Origin: Nymphaea colorata
Lineage: Eukaryota; Streptophyta; Magnoliopsida; Nymphaeales; Nymphaeaceae
Length of the DNA: 64,000 nucleotides
Assembly: GCF_008831285.2 (NCBI RefSeq)
Contig: NC_045139.1
Location: 24,408,412-24,472,411 of the forward strand
Reading direction: 5' to 3'
A program made the position numbers and the translations under genes. Shown piece by piece: positions 12,855-23,639 of the stretch (positions are counted from its first letter, which is position 1; the number at the start of each line of letters is the position of its first letter). Under the pieces are notes generated by a model, which saw nothing but the letters and a program-made list of their open reading frames with translations, was not told where the DNA came from and did not search any database.

Positions 12855-13164
12855 GGGGACCAAGAAGAGTCCGTTTTTAAGAAAATGAACAAAACCAGCA
12901 AAAAAGTGATGCAAAATTGAAGATTAAAACGACACGGGGAGAGCAGAAAAAGTTGGCAGAGCGTACCACTAAATAATTCTCCCTTATATATTTGCCAGAA
13001 GAGGCGACCGCACACCGTTGGACAGGACGGGCTTTGAGGGGAGAAGGCCGGCGGAGTGTGAGAAGGGGTTGACGAAACGCGGCAGATGGTAGCGCAGTTT
13101 GGGGAGGAAGACGGAGGAGGGAGGGAGCCCTCCAGGATGACACTGCTACATGTACTGCAGCCAT
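9718..13164 (-). CDS. CITRX: Thioredoxin-like protein CITRX / thioredoxin z, chloroplastic
   Basis: Plastid thioredoxin. In Arabidopsis the family member TRX z belongs to the plastid-encoded RNA polymerase complex and binds fructokinase-like proteins; tomato CITRX was found as a Cf-9 interactor. Minus-strand exons: 13164-12967 (66 codons), 12649-12527 (41), 10020-9940 (27) and 9834-9718 (38 plus stop). All borders are GT-AG and phase 0, giving 172 aa, normal for the family. Residues 1-55 are a Ser/Arg/Pro-rich transit peptide. The thioredoxin domain follows with KKVSAKEVYDLV, VIDFYATWCGPCILMAQ (active site WCGPC), VKVDTDDEYEFARDMQ, VRGLPTLFFVSPDPSKDAIR and the C-terminal TEGLIPIEMM. Intron 1 carries a GAA/GAAA repeat, and the 2.5-kb intron 2 a long TA repeat. 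The gene appears intact. Confidence 0.93.
11196..11265. repeat. TA microsatellite (about 70 bp)
   Basis: Uninterrupted TA run in CITRX intron 2, flanked by short inverted words (CTGCTATA and TATAGCAG), so the tract can fold into a hairpin. Confidence 0.95.
12791..12854. repeat. GAA/GAAA compound microsatellite
   Basis: About eight GAA units followed by about ten GAAA units within CITRX intron 1; purine-only on the plus strand. Confidence 0.92.
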
Positions 13165-13689
13165 TGTTTGAGATAGGAATCCTTTCCAACGCAGTTACAC
13201 AGTCCCAGTAAGCGGGCGGGTAGATGGATACTTTTTGTGTAGTGCGCCAAGGGAAGGCAAAGTGGAGTGCTAAAAGCCGACAACGAAATTAAGAAAAAAA
13301 CTACAATACTTCGCTAAACCATGAAATGTTGTTTTGTTTGAATTAGCTGATTCTAAACATTCTTTTGTCAAAGATTGTCTACGTCAGATAATAAATAACA
13401 TATAAGATTTACAAAAAACACGCACAACATTAGAAATTTTGTAGTTTAATGCCATCATAGAACCGGTAGGATGAGTATGGAACTTTGGAATTCAAAATTG
13501 GGGGGGAAAAGGAAAAAGAAAACGAACTGCTTGTTGCCATTTTCTCTTTCCCTTTTGGCACTCGGCGTGCATGTTTCCAGTGAAAAGCTTATGGGGAGCT
13601 CGCACACCTAGCGTGTCCAATGAAATGATATATATAGAAAGAATAGAAAAAAAAAAAAGGAAAAGAAACGAACAAATCAAGCAAATTAA

Positions 13690-16370
13690 TGTTGTACTAC
13701 AAAAACTCCAGGTAGCTTAAACACAACTACCTCTAAAAATCTCAAACCCTCCAAAAAACCTGTCTACACATCTTACAGAATCTACTCTACTCTTCCTGTC
13801 AAACAGTTCAAAATCAATCCAAACATAAGTGCTTCCAATTCTCCTTCCAGTGCATAGCCCTATAGCACTGCTTACACTATTCCCAAACTTCCTTTTTCAT
13901 ATGGACTGCCTGACTAGACTCTTTATCTTTTTGGACAATTATATTTTGGCAAAACTCAATCCTCCAACAAACAATGTCAAATGTTATTTGTCAACACTTT
14001 TAAAGTCATCTAATGTTAAAATGTACTTGAAATCCATTTTTAACTTCTTATTAGGGAACCTTTTTTTTCCAAACTATTTTACCATGAAATATGCAGTTTA
14101 ACCATCACCTCACAAGGAAGGAGTAAATGGTTGTTTGACTCTTCTTCTTTACAGAACAAGCAGCACCAATGCAATCAAATGCCTCTTTTGTTACAACCCA
14201 ACTTGCTCTTGGGGGAATATACCTCTATCATTAGTCAAAGTGTTAGACCTCCTTCATTCCCTTTCTTCTGACTTTTTTTTAGATCAATGTTGAACTCACG
14301 TAAGTGTGACCTTTAGCAACTAATCAATTCACCTTCCTCTTGGTTCACATTACTCATATTAACAATTTTCATAACCTCCAAGAGGCTAACTAGAGACATG
14401 ACATATTTCACTTTAGCATTATCAATATATGACCAATTCCCTGAATACTCTATCACAATCTTCCCTGGCCAAAGAGTCCATCAAAATACCACCCACCCAC
14501 ATATGTAACTAAAAATTCATTCTTTTACCTTCCCTCATTTGAACAGATCTTGTTTAATATCACCTTAATTTCATCCTAAACATTTCACACCTAGATTCCT
14601 TTCTTAAGTAATGTAAAGAGTCCAAATGCTTCTTCTATGGTTAAGGTATCCATCCTTACACCACTATTAAAACATGGAATTGTTATTGGTTCTTTGCACA
14701 GTTTATTTTTTAATAATGATGTATTCATTGCCTCCAATTGTTTAAGCCTCACTTCCTCAATTTTGAGGTAACATAATATATTTCATTCAATTCACCTTTT
14801 TCCTCTTTTTTGATCCCTTATCGTCCACCCAAAGAAATTGAGTCGTCATTTTCTCGATCTGATTTATGACATATTCAGGCAACCAATAAATTTGCATCAA
14901 AAATCTAAAATGGTAACAAGGCTATGATTTATTAAAAATAATTGACCCTACATAAGAGAGATGTTGATTTTCCAAAAAGCATGCTTTCTTTCTAGCTTGT
15001 TCACCAACATCCTGCAATGATCTTCTACAAATTCCCAACAAAAGAAGGAAGCCTAAATATTTGATAGGTATTCACACCTCATTTTAAAATTTGTAACACT
15101 CCTCACCCTTATAATCTTGCACATTATATAACATTACCTTTGACTTGGATTTATTTATGTAAAATCCAACTTTCAACTCAAGTTCCTTGAGATAGATTTT
15201 AAGCTCTTTTAAAATCTTGATTGAAGCAGTACAAAAAATAATTGTCATCAACAAGACATTAAGAACTTATACTTTAATTCTTTCATCGATATTGTTGCAA
15301 TTATATCATTTTTTTCTTTACTTTTGCTTTCAACCCTCTCATAAACATCTCCATGAAAACAATTAAAGGTAACAATGGATCCCCTTGTCTCAATCTTTTA
15401 TTGCAGTCAAACTGCCTTCCCTCTGTACCATTTATGAGCAAAAAATATGAAGCAGATCTAATGCACATCATCATGCATAGGATTTAGTCTTCATGAAAGA
15501 CTACAAATTGACTTCTAAGAATCCCCATGCGATGCAATCATATCCCTTCGAAAGATCAAGTTATAGACAAGCAAGTTATTGTTTAGCTTTCATAAACCAA
15601 TCCATGATCTTATATCGAACAAAAAACAAATTAATCATGGATTACTTAATCTTCAAGAAATGTGCCTTGGTTTTTCTTCATCACCTTAGCAAACATATAG
15701 TTCATCCTTAAACCAATGCTTTTTGCTGTAATTTTATATAAGCAATTGCACAAAGTAGTCTTTAATTCAGAAACCCCTGAAAACTTAAGAATAAGCATAA
15801 TATTCATCTCATTGACACTCCAAATAAATCTTCTAATTTTGAAAAACATACTATTCTTTGGAAATTGCATTAGTAATTATATCCAACATGTCTTGATAGA
15901 AAATATTCAGGAATCCATCTGGTCTCATGATAGTTTCTCCATCCATGCTAAAACCAATTTGCTAACTTCCTAACTAATAATTAGATCCATTAACCCTTAG
16001 CTATCACTATTTATAATATCTCTTCATCATTCACAAAACCTAACATAGTACTTGATGGTTCATTCTAATTCACGAACTCCTCAAACTAAGAAATAGAAAT
16101 TTTCATAAACTCCCTCTCAATTTCCTCTATTTTGTTTTTAATCTCTATTACTTCAACACAAATTTTTTGTCCATTTCCTTAGCCACTAATTGGATGAATA
16201 TTTTGAGTCTTCATCTCACAACCACCTCACTTTTGATTTATTTTTCCAACATCATTCTTCTTAATTGAACATAGATAGAAGCTCCAGTTTAATACTTCCC
16301 TTTCATCAGCTCCCAACTTGCCACTTTTTGCATTAGTATATAAATCCTTAAGCTATTTGAACAAACTATT
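13690..16370 (-). mobile_element. Degenerate L1-type LINE (LINE A), 3' half: RT and zf-RVT remnants
   Basis: Read on the minus strand, this stretch carries a decayed non-LTR reverse transcriptase. Near 15380-15400 there is RLRQGDPLL, the RQGDPLSP motif of plant L1 RTs. Near 15240 the degraded TIIFCTASIKILKELK matches the region after FADD, followed by a KSKS block. Near 14150-14200 a Cys-rich WCCLFCKEEES piece matches the zf-RVT region. Stops and frameshifts are everywhere. The rest of the element is at 20830-22250, beyond an inserted LTR block. Confidence 0.72.
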
Positions 16371-16375
16371 GGCCC
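16371..16375. repeat. Target site duplication GGCCC, left copy
   Basis: GGCCC immediately precedes the TGTCACGGGCC end of the inserted block; the same five bases follow its other end at 20825-20829. Confidence 0.75.
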
Positions 16376-16795
16376 TGTCACGGGCCGACAACTCCGGACC
16401 GTGCGGCGCGGCAAACTCTCGCCAGTAAGCCGCAAGCCTTCGCCTCGTTCAAGTGGGCGCAGATCACTTGAACGCTTTCTCGAAAACAAAGGACACAAAT
16501 TTGCACAAAGAGTGTGGAAAGAAAACTCGCAATATATTTCACTTCAAAGAGAAGAGTACATCACGAGGGAAAGCAAGTAAGCTATTACACTTTACTTACA
16601 AGGATGGCCGAAGCCGCTTACAGAATTCCCGATGCCGACCATCCAAAACAAGGAATCCTAATATCACACTTAGGGAGCCGTTTTGGGAGGGTACTCCGAC
16701 ATAGGTGAACAAACTAGCTTATACCAAGACTCAACATAAGCAAAGCAAATACAGCAAAAGCAAAGGACTGTACAGACTCTAGACGCAGGGGAACA
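16376..16795 (-). repeat. 3' LTR of the gag-PR-chromodomain element
   Basis: On the minus strand the LTR starts TGTTCCCCTGCG just after a purine tract and ends CGGCCCGTGACA at the GGCCC duplication (TG...CA, 420 bp). No second copy was found upstream of gag, so the pair is incomplete. Confidence 0.65.
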
Positions 16796-16812
16796 GGCTC
16801 CCCCCTTCAAAA
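16796..16812 (-). other. Polypurine tract of the gag element
   Basis: Minus-strand GAAGGGGGGAG lies directly before the LTR start, the expected position for plus-strand priming during reverse transcription. Confidence 0.65.
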
Positions 16813-16830
16813 CAAGCGCCGTCCTCAGCG

Positions 16831-18727
16831 CTATCTGCTGTGATAGGTCTTCACGTCCAACGGGTAGCATTGCTTCATGCACAACGCATACTCCCACGTT
16901 GGGTCTTGCTCGCCTATCCACTTTACTTGATATTTCTTCGGCTCCCCTCGAGAGTTTGCTTTTTACCGAAGAATCTTCTCCACCCGCCGATCTGTTGCTT
17001 GCTTGGTCGGCGATACTCGCTGCACGGTGGGGTCTCGTTCTGGGAGGCTTCTGTTAGAGTCTCCGCCCTGCCTTTGTTGAAGAGTGGATACTACCACGGC
17101 CTTACCTTTATCCTTCCTTGTTGGGACGGCTGGGACCATGCAAGGGTGCCTCTCGTCCATGATACTTACACTGTGTAAGTGTGGCATCGGCACCATCTTT
17201 GATGCGCAGAGGAACTCCATGCCTAAAATCATCTGGAAATCATCTGTTTGAACCACCGAGAAGTTGGCCCTACCCGACCAACCCTCAATCATCACAACTG
17301 CATCTCGGACTATGGCGTAGATCGGTCTTGCCTCTGAGTTCACTGCCTTCACGCGTGACTCTCCCTTTCCTCGGGTGAGGCCCAATCTCCCGACTTCCTC
17401 CTCCGAAATAAAATTGTGTGTGGCTCCCGTGTCTACCATGACTATGGTAGGTCTTCCGTTCACCAGAATCTCTATGCACATGAGCTCCGTTGAAGGTGTC
17501 GTTGTCACCTTCATTTCCTCCTCTTTTGTCAAGGCGTGAAGAAGTTGGAGTGTCCCAATTCTGGACTCTTCCACATCTCCACCTTGTAGCGCATTGGCAG
17601 ACGACCTTGAAGTGCTTGCCTCTGTAGCCCTCGCAGCATTGGCCTGCCCTGTCGGCCTTACTTGCTTTGGGCAGACACGTGCCTCATGCCTTTCCCCACA
17701 AACCCAACAAGTTACTTCTCTTGGTGGCCCATTGTATTCCCTGCGAAAGAATTGCCTTCCCCCAGTTTGCCTCTGAAATGACGATCCACTTCCGTCTCGT
17801 TGCTGCTCCTTACCATTGTGGTCAGACTCCCTCATTGAAGGTCTCAGTGTAGCTTTTGCGTTGGGTATCTGCCAAGCGCTCGGCTGTCACATATGCTTGC
17901 TCCAAAGTCTTTGGGTCTGATCTCTCCACATCGGCTTGGGCCCAAGATTGGAGCCCTATGATGAACCAGTTAAGCTTATCCTTTTCTGGCATCTTAGGTA
18001 CATCCAATATGAGCTTTTGATAGGCTCTAATATATTCCCGCAAGGAACCTGTTTGTCTCAGGTTCACCACCATCCGGTAAGTCTGTCTCTCGGCATCCAC
18101 GGGCATGAAGTACCCCCTCAACTGTTTACGGAAGTCGTCAAAAGTAGCGATTGTGCAATCGCCATTCTCAACGTCAAACATCTTCCGCCTCCACCAAGCC
18201 ACAGCATCTCCATCTAACAACATTGCTGCGGTCTTTATCTTCAAGTCCTCCTCTACTACGTTTTGCAAGTCCAGGTAGTAGTCCACTTGAAACAGAAAGT
18301 TGTCGATCGCCCTCGCATCCCGGCGACCACTGTACTTCGCCGGACGTTGAACGTCGACCCTACTGGTCCTCTTATGGCTACTGCTGGATGAGCTAATACG
18401 TAGCAGTCTTTGATTTGAAGCCCGAAGTTCAGCAACTTCGTCCTGCAAGTTCTTCACCAAGTCGAAGAGTGAACGGTTCAAGGCCACTGACTCGGCCATC
18501 TGTTCCCGCATCAACTTCATCTCCTCCTTGAATCCCTCAAAGGTCTCGGCAGCAAAGCCGAGGGCTTCCTCATGGGTGGCCACATCTGCGACCAACCTAT
18601 TCACCGTATCTTCCAGGTTTCCCTGGCCACGGTCTGGGCTCGTCTCCCCTTGACGGCCTGGGCTCGCCTCCTCTGGACGGGCCGGTTCCTTGCCTTTGGC
18701 ACCTCGCAGATTATATGATGATGCCAT
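16831..18727 (-). pseudogene. Chromovirus (Ty3/gypsy) gag-protease-chromodomain, RT/RNase H/integrase core absent
   Basis: The gag start I prefer is the ATG at 18725-18727 (MASSYNLRG). Gag carries a helical Glu/Leu-rich region and a retrotransposon gag domain (WWRRKMFDVENGD, MVVNLRQTGSLREYIRAY). The first frame ends at 17822 and a second, offset by one base, opens at 17835 and ends at 16963. It has a zinc knuckle, CWVCGERHEARVC, and an aspartic protease, IVMVDTGATHNFISEEEVG. It then passes into VEKILR, a stop (TAA, 16963-16965) and, in the same frame, KKYQVKWIGEQDPTWEYA: a chromodomain like those ending chromovirus integrases, stopping at 16831-16833. Nothing resembling YVDD, RNase H or the integrase core lies between protease and chromodomain. 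It is a non-autonomous deletion derivative of a chromovirus and needs proteins in trans. Confidence 0.8.
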
Positions 18728-18796
18728 GGCTCCTTCTTCAACGGCAGCAAGTCGGCGCGACGATCTACACCGACTCTCCAATCGCTTCCCTTGTCT

Positions 18797-19505
18797 TTGC
18801 TGGTCGACTGTGTCTGGCCTGGCCAAGCCAGTAAAAGGTAATGCTGCTTGGCCAGCTTATGCATAGTTGGAAGGCATGTGGGATCAATCGGTCGCCGAGT
18901 CAAGCATAAAGCAATGCACGTGGAATGTGCAGCGCGGTGGTGCAGTGACAAGGCGTTTAAATGCATCAAGATCAGCAGTCCCTTTGGAAGTGCAAGTCCG
19001 TCGTTGGGGAATCCAGTGGGTTCCCCACGCGTAGTGTTTGGATACACAAGGAGGTGCGCGTGGGTTAGGGGCAATTCCCCCAGTGGGCGCATACGCTGCG
19101 TTCCACAACCGCGTAGAGTCACGCGGGGGTGAGCAAGTGAATGCTCATCGTCGAGTAGGGCGATGGTCGACCGCCTTACTTAATGACATATAGTCGTCAA
19201 CTGGCTTCGGCTGGGGACTTCCTCCAAAAGGAAAGTCTACCCCCACCCAGATTTCGTTTGGATGTAGATAGGCACTTGGAAGAATGACAAAGTTCTGACA
19301 GGGCCTCATGGCCACGGCTTGCCGATGGTCGACAATGGGATAAAACCTGGGTGATGGTGTGCCGAGTGCTTTGCACTCCTCGTCTAGTCCACAGTCCCGA
19401 ATAATGATGAATGCTTCCGCTAGCTTAAAAGAGGTGTCAGGCTGGCCGAATGCTTTGGGGAACGCCTTCGGCGCCGCACGGGTCGGAGAAACTCGGCTCG
19501 TGACA
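18797..19505 (+). repeat. 5' LTR of the small LTR element
   Basis: Ends CTCGGCTCGTGACA before the PBS. It differs from the 3' copy at about 20 positions by eye. Its first bases (CT before TTGC) differ from the TG that begins the 3' copy, suggesting a trimmed terminus at the junction with the gag leader. Confidence 0.78.
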
Positions 19506-19507
19506 AG

Positions 19508-19518
19508 TGGTATCAGAG
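19508..19518 (+). other. Primer-binding site (tRNA-iMet type)
   Basis: TGGTATCAGAG, complementary to the 3' end of plant initiator tRNA-Met, two bases after the LTR end. Confidence 0.8.
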
Positions 19519-20101
19519 GAGACGATTTCTCGAAGGGAACTTGAAAGATGAGAACGCTGCGATGATAACAAACAAGTGGTTCAAAGAGAAACGTTGGCTT
19601 GTTTGGTGCCCTAAGGGTTCGGGCATGTTCATCGGACACTGGTTCAGGTGACCGCGTTGGTGTTGGCCAGATGGAGATCACACGTTCCGAAGATGGTGTT
19701 TGGGCGTCAGGAGTAGAAGGGCCAAGAGAGCCGCTCGCTGAGACAGATAGGGTGAGACCCAACGTGGAAAAAGATTGTCCAGAAGGGCAAGTGCCCTTAG
19801 TGTTGACATGTCTCGAGGAAGGAGCATGTGCACGGGTTGGCAACACAGCTTGGGAGTTTGAAACTTAGTGGTCGTCGGATATGTTCCGGGCTTTACTAAG
19901 GAAAAGTGCAAATAGTGAGAGAAAAGTAGGATGATGCTGAGAAATGGATTAGAGGCAAAACACCCGATAAGGCAGCTAGCCACGACGTGACGGGTGCGTC
20001 AACCAGACGAATGGATGAAGGCTCAGTTCAAAAGAAATCAAGCGAACGGTAGCTGAACTTCTATCGCTCGGGGCAAAGTCACTGAGGTCAGTGACGATTT
20101 T

Positions 20102-20114
20102 GGCGGTGGGAGAG
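20102..20114 (+). other. Polypurine tract of the small LTR element
   Basis: GGCGGTGGGAGAG (one T interruption) immediately before the TGTTGCCGG start of the 3' LTR. Confidence 0.6.
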
Positions 20115-20824
20115 TGTTGCCGGTCGACTGTGTCTGGCCCGGCCAAGCCAGTAAAAGGTAATGCTGCTTGGCCAGCTTAGGCATAGTTGGAAGGCATATG
20201 GGATCAATCGGTCGCCGAGTCAAGCAGAAAGCAATGCACGTGGAATGTGCAGCGCGGTGGTGCAGTGACAAGGCGTTTAAATGCATCAAGATCAGTAGTC
20301 CCTTTGGAAGTGCAAGTCCGTCGTTGGGGAATCCAGTGGGTTCCCCACGCGTAGTGTTTGGATACACAAGGGGGTGCGCGTGGGTTAGGGGCAATTCCCC
20401 CAGTGGGCGCATACGCTGCGTTCCACAACCGCGTAGAGTCACGCGGGGGTGAGCAAGTGAATGCTCATCGTCGAGTAGGGCGATGGTCGACCGCCTTACT
20501 TAATGACATATAGTCGTCAACTGGCTTCGGCTGGGGACTTCCTCCCAAGGGAAGTCTACCCCCACCCAGATTTCGTTTGGATGTAGATAGGCACTTAGAA
20601 GAATGGCGAAGTTCTGACAGGGCCTCATGGCCACGGCTTGCCGATGGTCGACAATGGGATAAAACCTGGGTGATGGTGTGCCGAGTGCTTTGCACTCCTC
20701 GTCTAGTCCACAGTCCCGAATAATGATGAATGCTTCCGCTAGCTTAAAAGAGGTGTCAGGCTGGCCGAAGGCTTTGGGGAACGCCTTCGGCACCGCGCGG
20801 GTCGAAGAAACTCGGCCCGTGACA
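20115..20824 (+). repeat. 3' LTR of the small LTR element
   Basis: Starts TGTTGCCGGTCGAC and ends CTCGGCCCGTGACA, followed by GGCCC. Begins TG and ends CA. Confidence 0.8.
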
Positions 20825-20829
20825 GGCCC
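20825..20829. repeat. Target site duplication GGCCC, right copy
   Basis: GGCCC follows the last CA of the block and matches 16371-16375. Confidence 0.75.
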
Positions 20830-22250
20830 ACTCATTAATATTACCCAAATGCTTTCTATTTCACCCCATAATATTCTTTTTACTATTAGTTTCAAGCGAA
20901 TACAATTCATGGGATAGCATGAATACCTTAAAGACCCATGATGCGCAATAATTTCCTTAGCATGTCACGACAGACTCCAAGATCTAGCATACTGAATTCT
21001 AGACCAATTATAAGTTTCTCTAACATGTCTCCATGCTACAAACCAAGGGATGTAGCTTTGTTACCATTTTCCATATACATCTTAGACTCTCCACCCATTG
21101 ACATGATGCCTTTCAAGGTCAGCATTGAAATTCGCTTACTGGTCAAGAGACAACACAGTGATACAAGATACCAACTAAGATTGTACTCGATAATGACATT
21201 TCCTATCTTCCATTTGACCGAGTAAACTAGCAGGAAAGATCCTCAACCTCCCTTAACCTTCAAAACTCAACATGATTATTCAAAGCTCAACAAGACTACA
21301 TGTTAGGAGGGTTTCCAATTTTCTTATTACTAACCCACATCTCATTAAAATCTCCAACACATATAATCAGTAAAAATCTCTCACACTCTTAATCAAGTCT
21401 TCCAATTGCAAGAAATAATCAACTCTCTGATCTCTAGCATTTGACGAATATAATCCAATAACAATAAACATTGTTTTCAACTTATTTAAGATAAAACACC
21501 CAACTGTTCCTCATCTCACTTTCTATCAACCTTCATGGATAACTTATCTTGATGTCAAAAACAAACTACTCTAGAAATATTTTTATCTAATTCGAAAATA
21601 GAGGCATACTCTAATCATTCACATTGCCACCGACCAATTTTAAGAGCAATTTTTTAATCATCTAATCATAGGCAAAGGAAATACAAAGTTATTTCTCCTC
21701 CACGAAGGCTATCAAATTCATGCTTCCAGATGCCTAGTTGTTTCCTCAAAATTTCAACTAATAATTTTCATTGCATATAAAGAGCCTACATTTTTCCCAG
21801 ATCTATGTTGTATTTTTCATCTAACTTGCATAGTCATTAATACACTCCACAACCTCCTATGTAGGGTTTCCCTTCTTCCTTCCCTTCTTTCTTGTTTTCC
21901 TCCTCACTATACCTTTCACCCATGTTCCTTTTGTAGCTATTATGTTCTATTAATAGAAGCTCACCCCTAGACTTATCAGTCTACATACTATTTTTACAAT
22001 TGCCTTGAGACCCAACCTCCCTCAAAAGACCCAATTCTTTACCTCCTCCCTTGTCAATAATACTTTGTTGAACCTCAAAAGCAAATATGCAGGGTATAAC
22101 CAATTCATCGCCCTTGGGCATACCAGTTAGACAATCAAATGGATTAATCAAAACAAGGCATAAAATTTTACTTATATCCATAGTGGAAGCCTTCATCATC
22201 AGACACCAATTCTCTTTTAATATCTATCTCACATGTTCCTAACCCTTATC
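20830..22250 (-). mobile_element. LINE A, 5' half: endonuclease-region remnant
   Basis: On the minus strand near 21300-21380 the translation contains GDFNEMWVSNKKIGNPPN, the GDFN motif of the LINE apurinic endonuclease. Closer to the insertion, KHLGNINEW matches the FGNI linker between endonuclease and reverse transcriptase. Many stops are present. Upstream, 21981-22199 is open but not recognised. Confidence 0.65.
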
Positions 22251-22949
22251 ATAAATCTTCACTCTACCAAAATCGACAAAAGTGAAAAGCAATAAACATA
22301 ACAACATGTATAACACACAAATATGAAGTACACACACACACATATAATGCTAAGGAAATACAAATTATCATTTAATTTAAAATTGATAAATATTAATTGA
22401 AAATTGTACTAATGATAGATCTTCTTCTTGTTAACTCATTTGTTTAGTGCAAAAAACATGACAAGTTAAATAGAAAAAAAAACATATCATAAAGAAACAC
22501 AAATTCTAATATGAATTTCCCACGTATTAATTGAAAATGTTGTACCTTTTTCTTGCTAATCAACTCCTTTCTTTAATGCAAAAATTTGACATGGAAAATA
22601 AAAGAAAAATACCACTTTACACTTGACAAACAAGAATTATCAATCTGGGGGCCCCTCTTTTGGTTAGGGTTCTAGCAGGGACAAGGGGGTGTTTCCCCGC
22701 TTGGGGGGAGAGAAGAAGTAAGATAGAGCTTGACGGGGGTGATGTGTAGGTTCTACTACATCAAGGCAAGGAATTTGTGTCGATAGGCAATGAACAGGCA
22801 CGACCTCTCAGGGAGAGGGTTCAATAGTATTCCATTGAGACACCATTACTGCCTAAAAATGGGAGTCAATAGTAAGTAACCCTCAGAGTGTTGAGGATTA
22901 GTTCCAATCCCTTTCGGAGCTGGAAGCAAAGGTAATTGAAGAGAAAAGT
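22251..22949. other. AT-rich junction between LINE A and LINE B
   Basis: AT-rich sequence up to about 22640, then a G-rich stretch that may be the 5' UTR of LINE B. No gene seen. Confidence 0.4.
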
Positions 22950-23570
22950 AAACTAATTATTTCACAAATGGCGTACAAAGAGATGTTGAAACCTTTCTAG
23001 TTTTTAGCGATAGTAGTCCTTTCAAAAGGTAATAGCAAGGCTTGACTTGACTACTCCTTCGTGTTTGAGTCACTACGAAAGCTATAGAGCTTCGTCCTAA
23101 TATACAGTTCTCTTTAGTGGGAAGGAAAAACTTCTTGGTAAGAGTTTTATCTAAAGAAGAGCAGAACTTCATCCTCCAACTTGGCATATGGAGGGTTGGT
23201 GGATGCATGGTCTTGGCCACGAGGTGGAGTCTGGGCAAAGCCCTGAAAGTTGAAGCAACTTCTAGAGTGCGGATTTGGGTGTGCCTCTCTGATCTTTAAA
23301 TGGAGTTATGGAACACAAATAGTATTCTTTGATCTTATGGGCATCATAAGAGCTCACTTTGTTGGGATAGATCAGTTTACAAGTGAACATGAACGGCTGG
23401 GGATTGCCCACATGCTTGTGGAGGTGCCTCTGGATTTTGTTTGAGTGGTGGAGGCTGTACTTTGGTAGTTGATGGCAAAGTCCTTTCCTAAGTCATAGAA
23501 TATGAATCCATCATAAGGTTCACACTCATAGCCAAAGTGAACGAGTTGCCTACAACATTTTGAAGAAGCT
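22950..23570 (+). mobile_element. LINE B ORF1 remnant (DUF4283-like)
   Basis: Plus-strand translation around 23117-23299 gives FLVRVLSKEEQNFIL, then a Gly/Trp pair and WSLGKALKVEA, which fits the DUF4283 domain of plant L1 ORF1 proteins. A shifted frame continues to ERLGIAHMLVEVPLDF near 23440, like the 'VCVEVDL' segment of these proteins. Stops and frame changes show it is dead. Confidence 0.6.
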
Positions 23571-23639
23571 TGTTGATTGACATCTGATTAAGCTTTTTAA
23601 TAAAATAAGGTATATACAATGAAAATGTCAAAGCTTAGT

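Larger units (their letters stand above)
16376..20824. mobile_element. Composite LTR-retroelement block inserted in LINE A
   Basis: A 4449-bp block with inverted ends TGTCACGGGCCGA/TCGGCCCGTGACA and GGCCC on both sides. Taking one GGCCC copy as the empty site makes LINE A read through in one minus-strand frame (NINEWANSLFK), so the block behaves as one integration. Inside are (i) a minus-strand gag-PR-chromodomain element with a 3' LTR at 16376-16795 and no 5' LTR, and (ii) a plus-strand small LTR element, 18797-20824. Both outer ends are therefore the U5 (3') ends of two different, related LTRs. Confidence 0.7.
18797..20824 (+). mobile_element. Small non-autonomous LTR retrotransposon
   Basis: Two direct repeats of about 709 bp (18797-19505 and 20115-20824) flank only about 609 bp. 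A tRNA-iMet primer-binding site, TGGTATCAGAG, lies two bases after the first repeat (19508-19518), and a purine tract, GGCGGTGGGAGAG, lies just before the second. These fix the plus orientation. No gag or pol homology is visible inside; one 89-codon open frame at 19599-19868 is unrecognised. The layout is like a TRIM/SMART or small LARD element. Confidence 0.8.

Noticed and set aside
18601..20910. Paired open frames repeated in both LTRs of the small element
   Set aside because: They exist because a GC-rich LTR is present twice; they match no protein family and lie in U3/U5 sequence.
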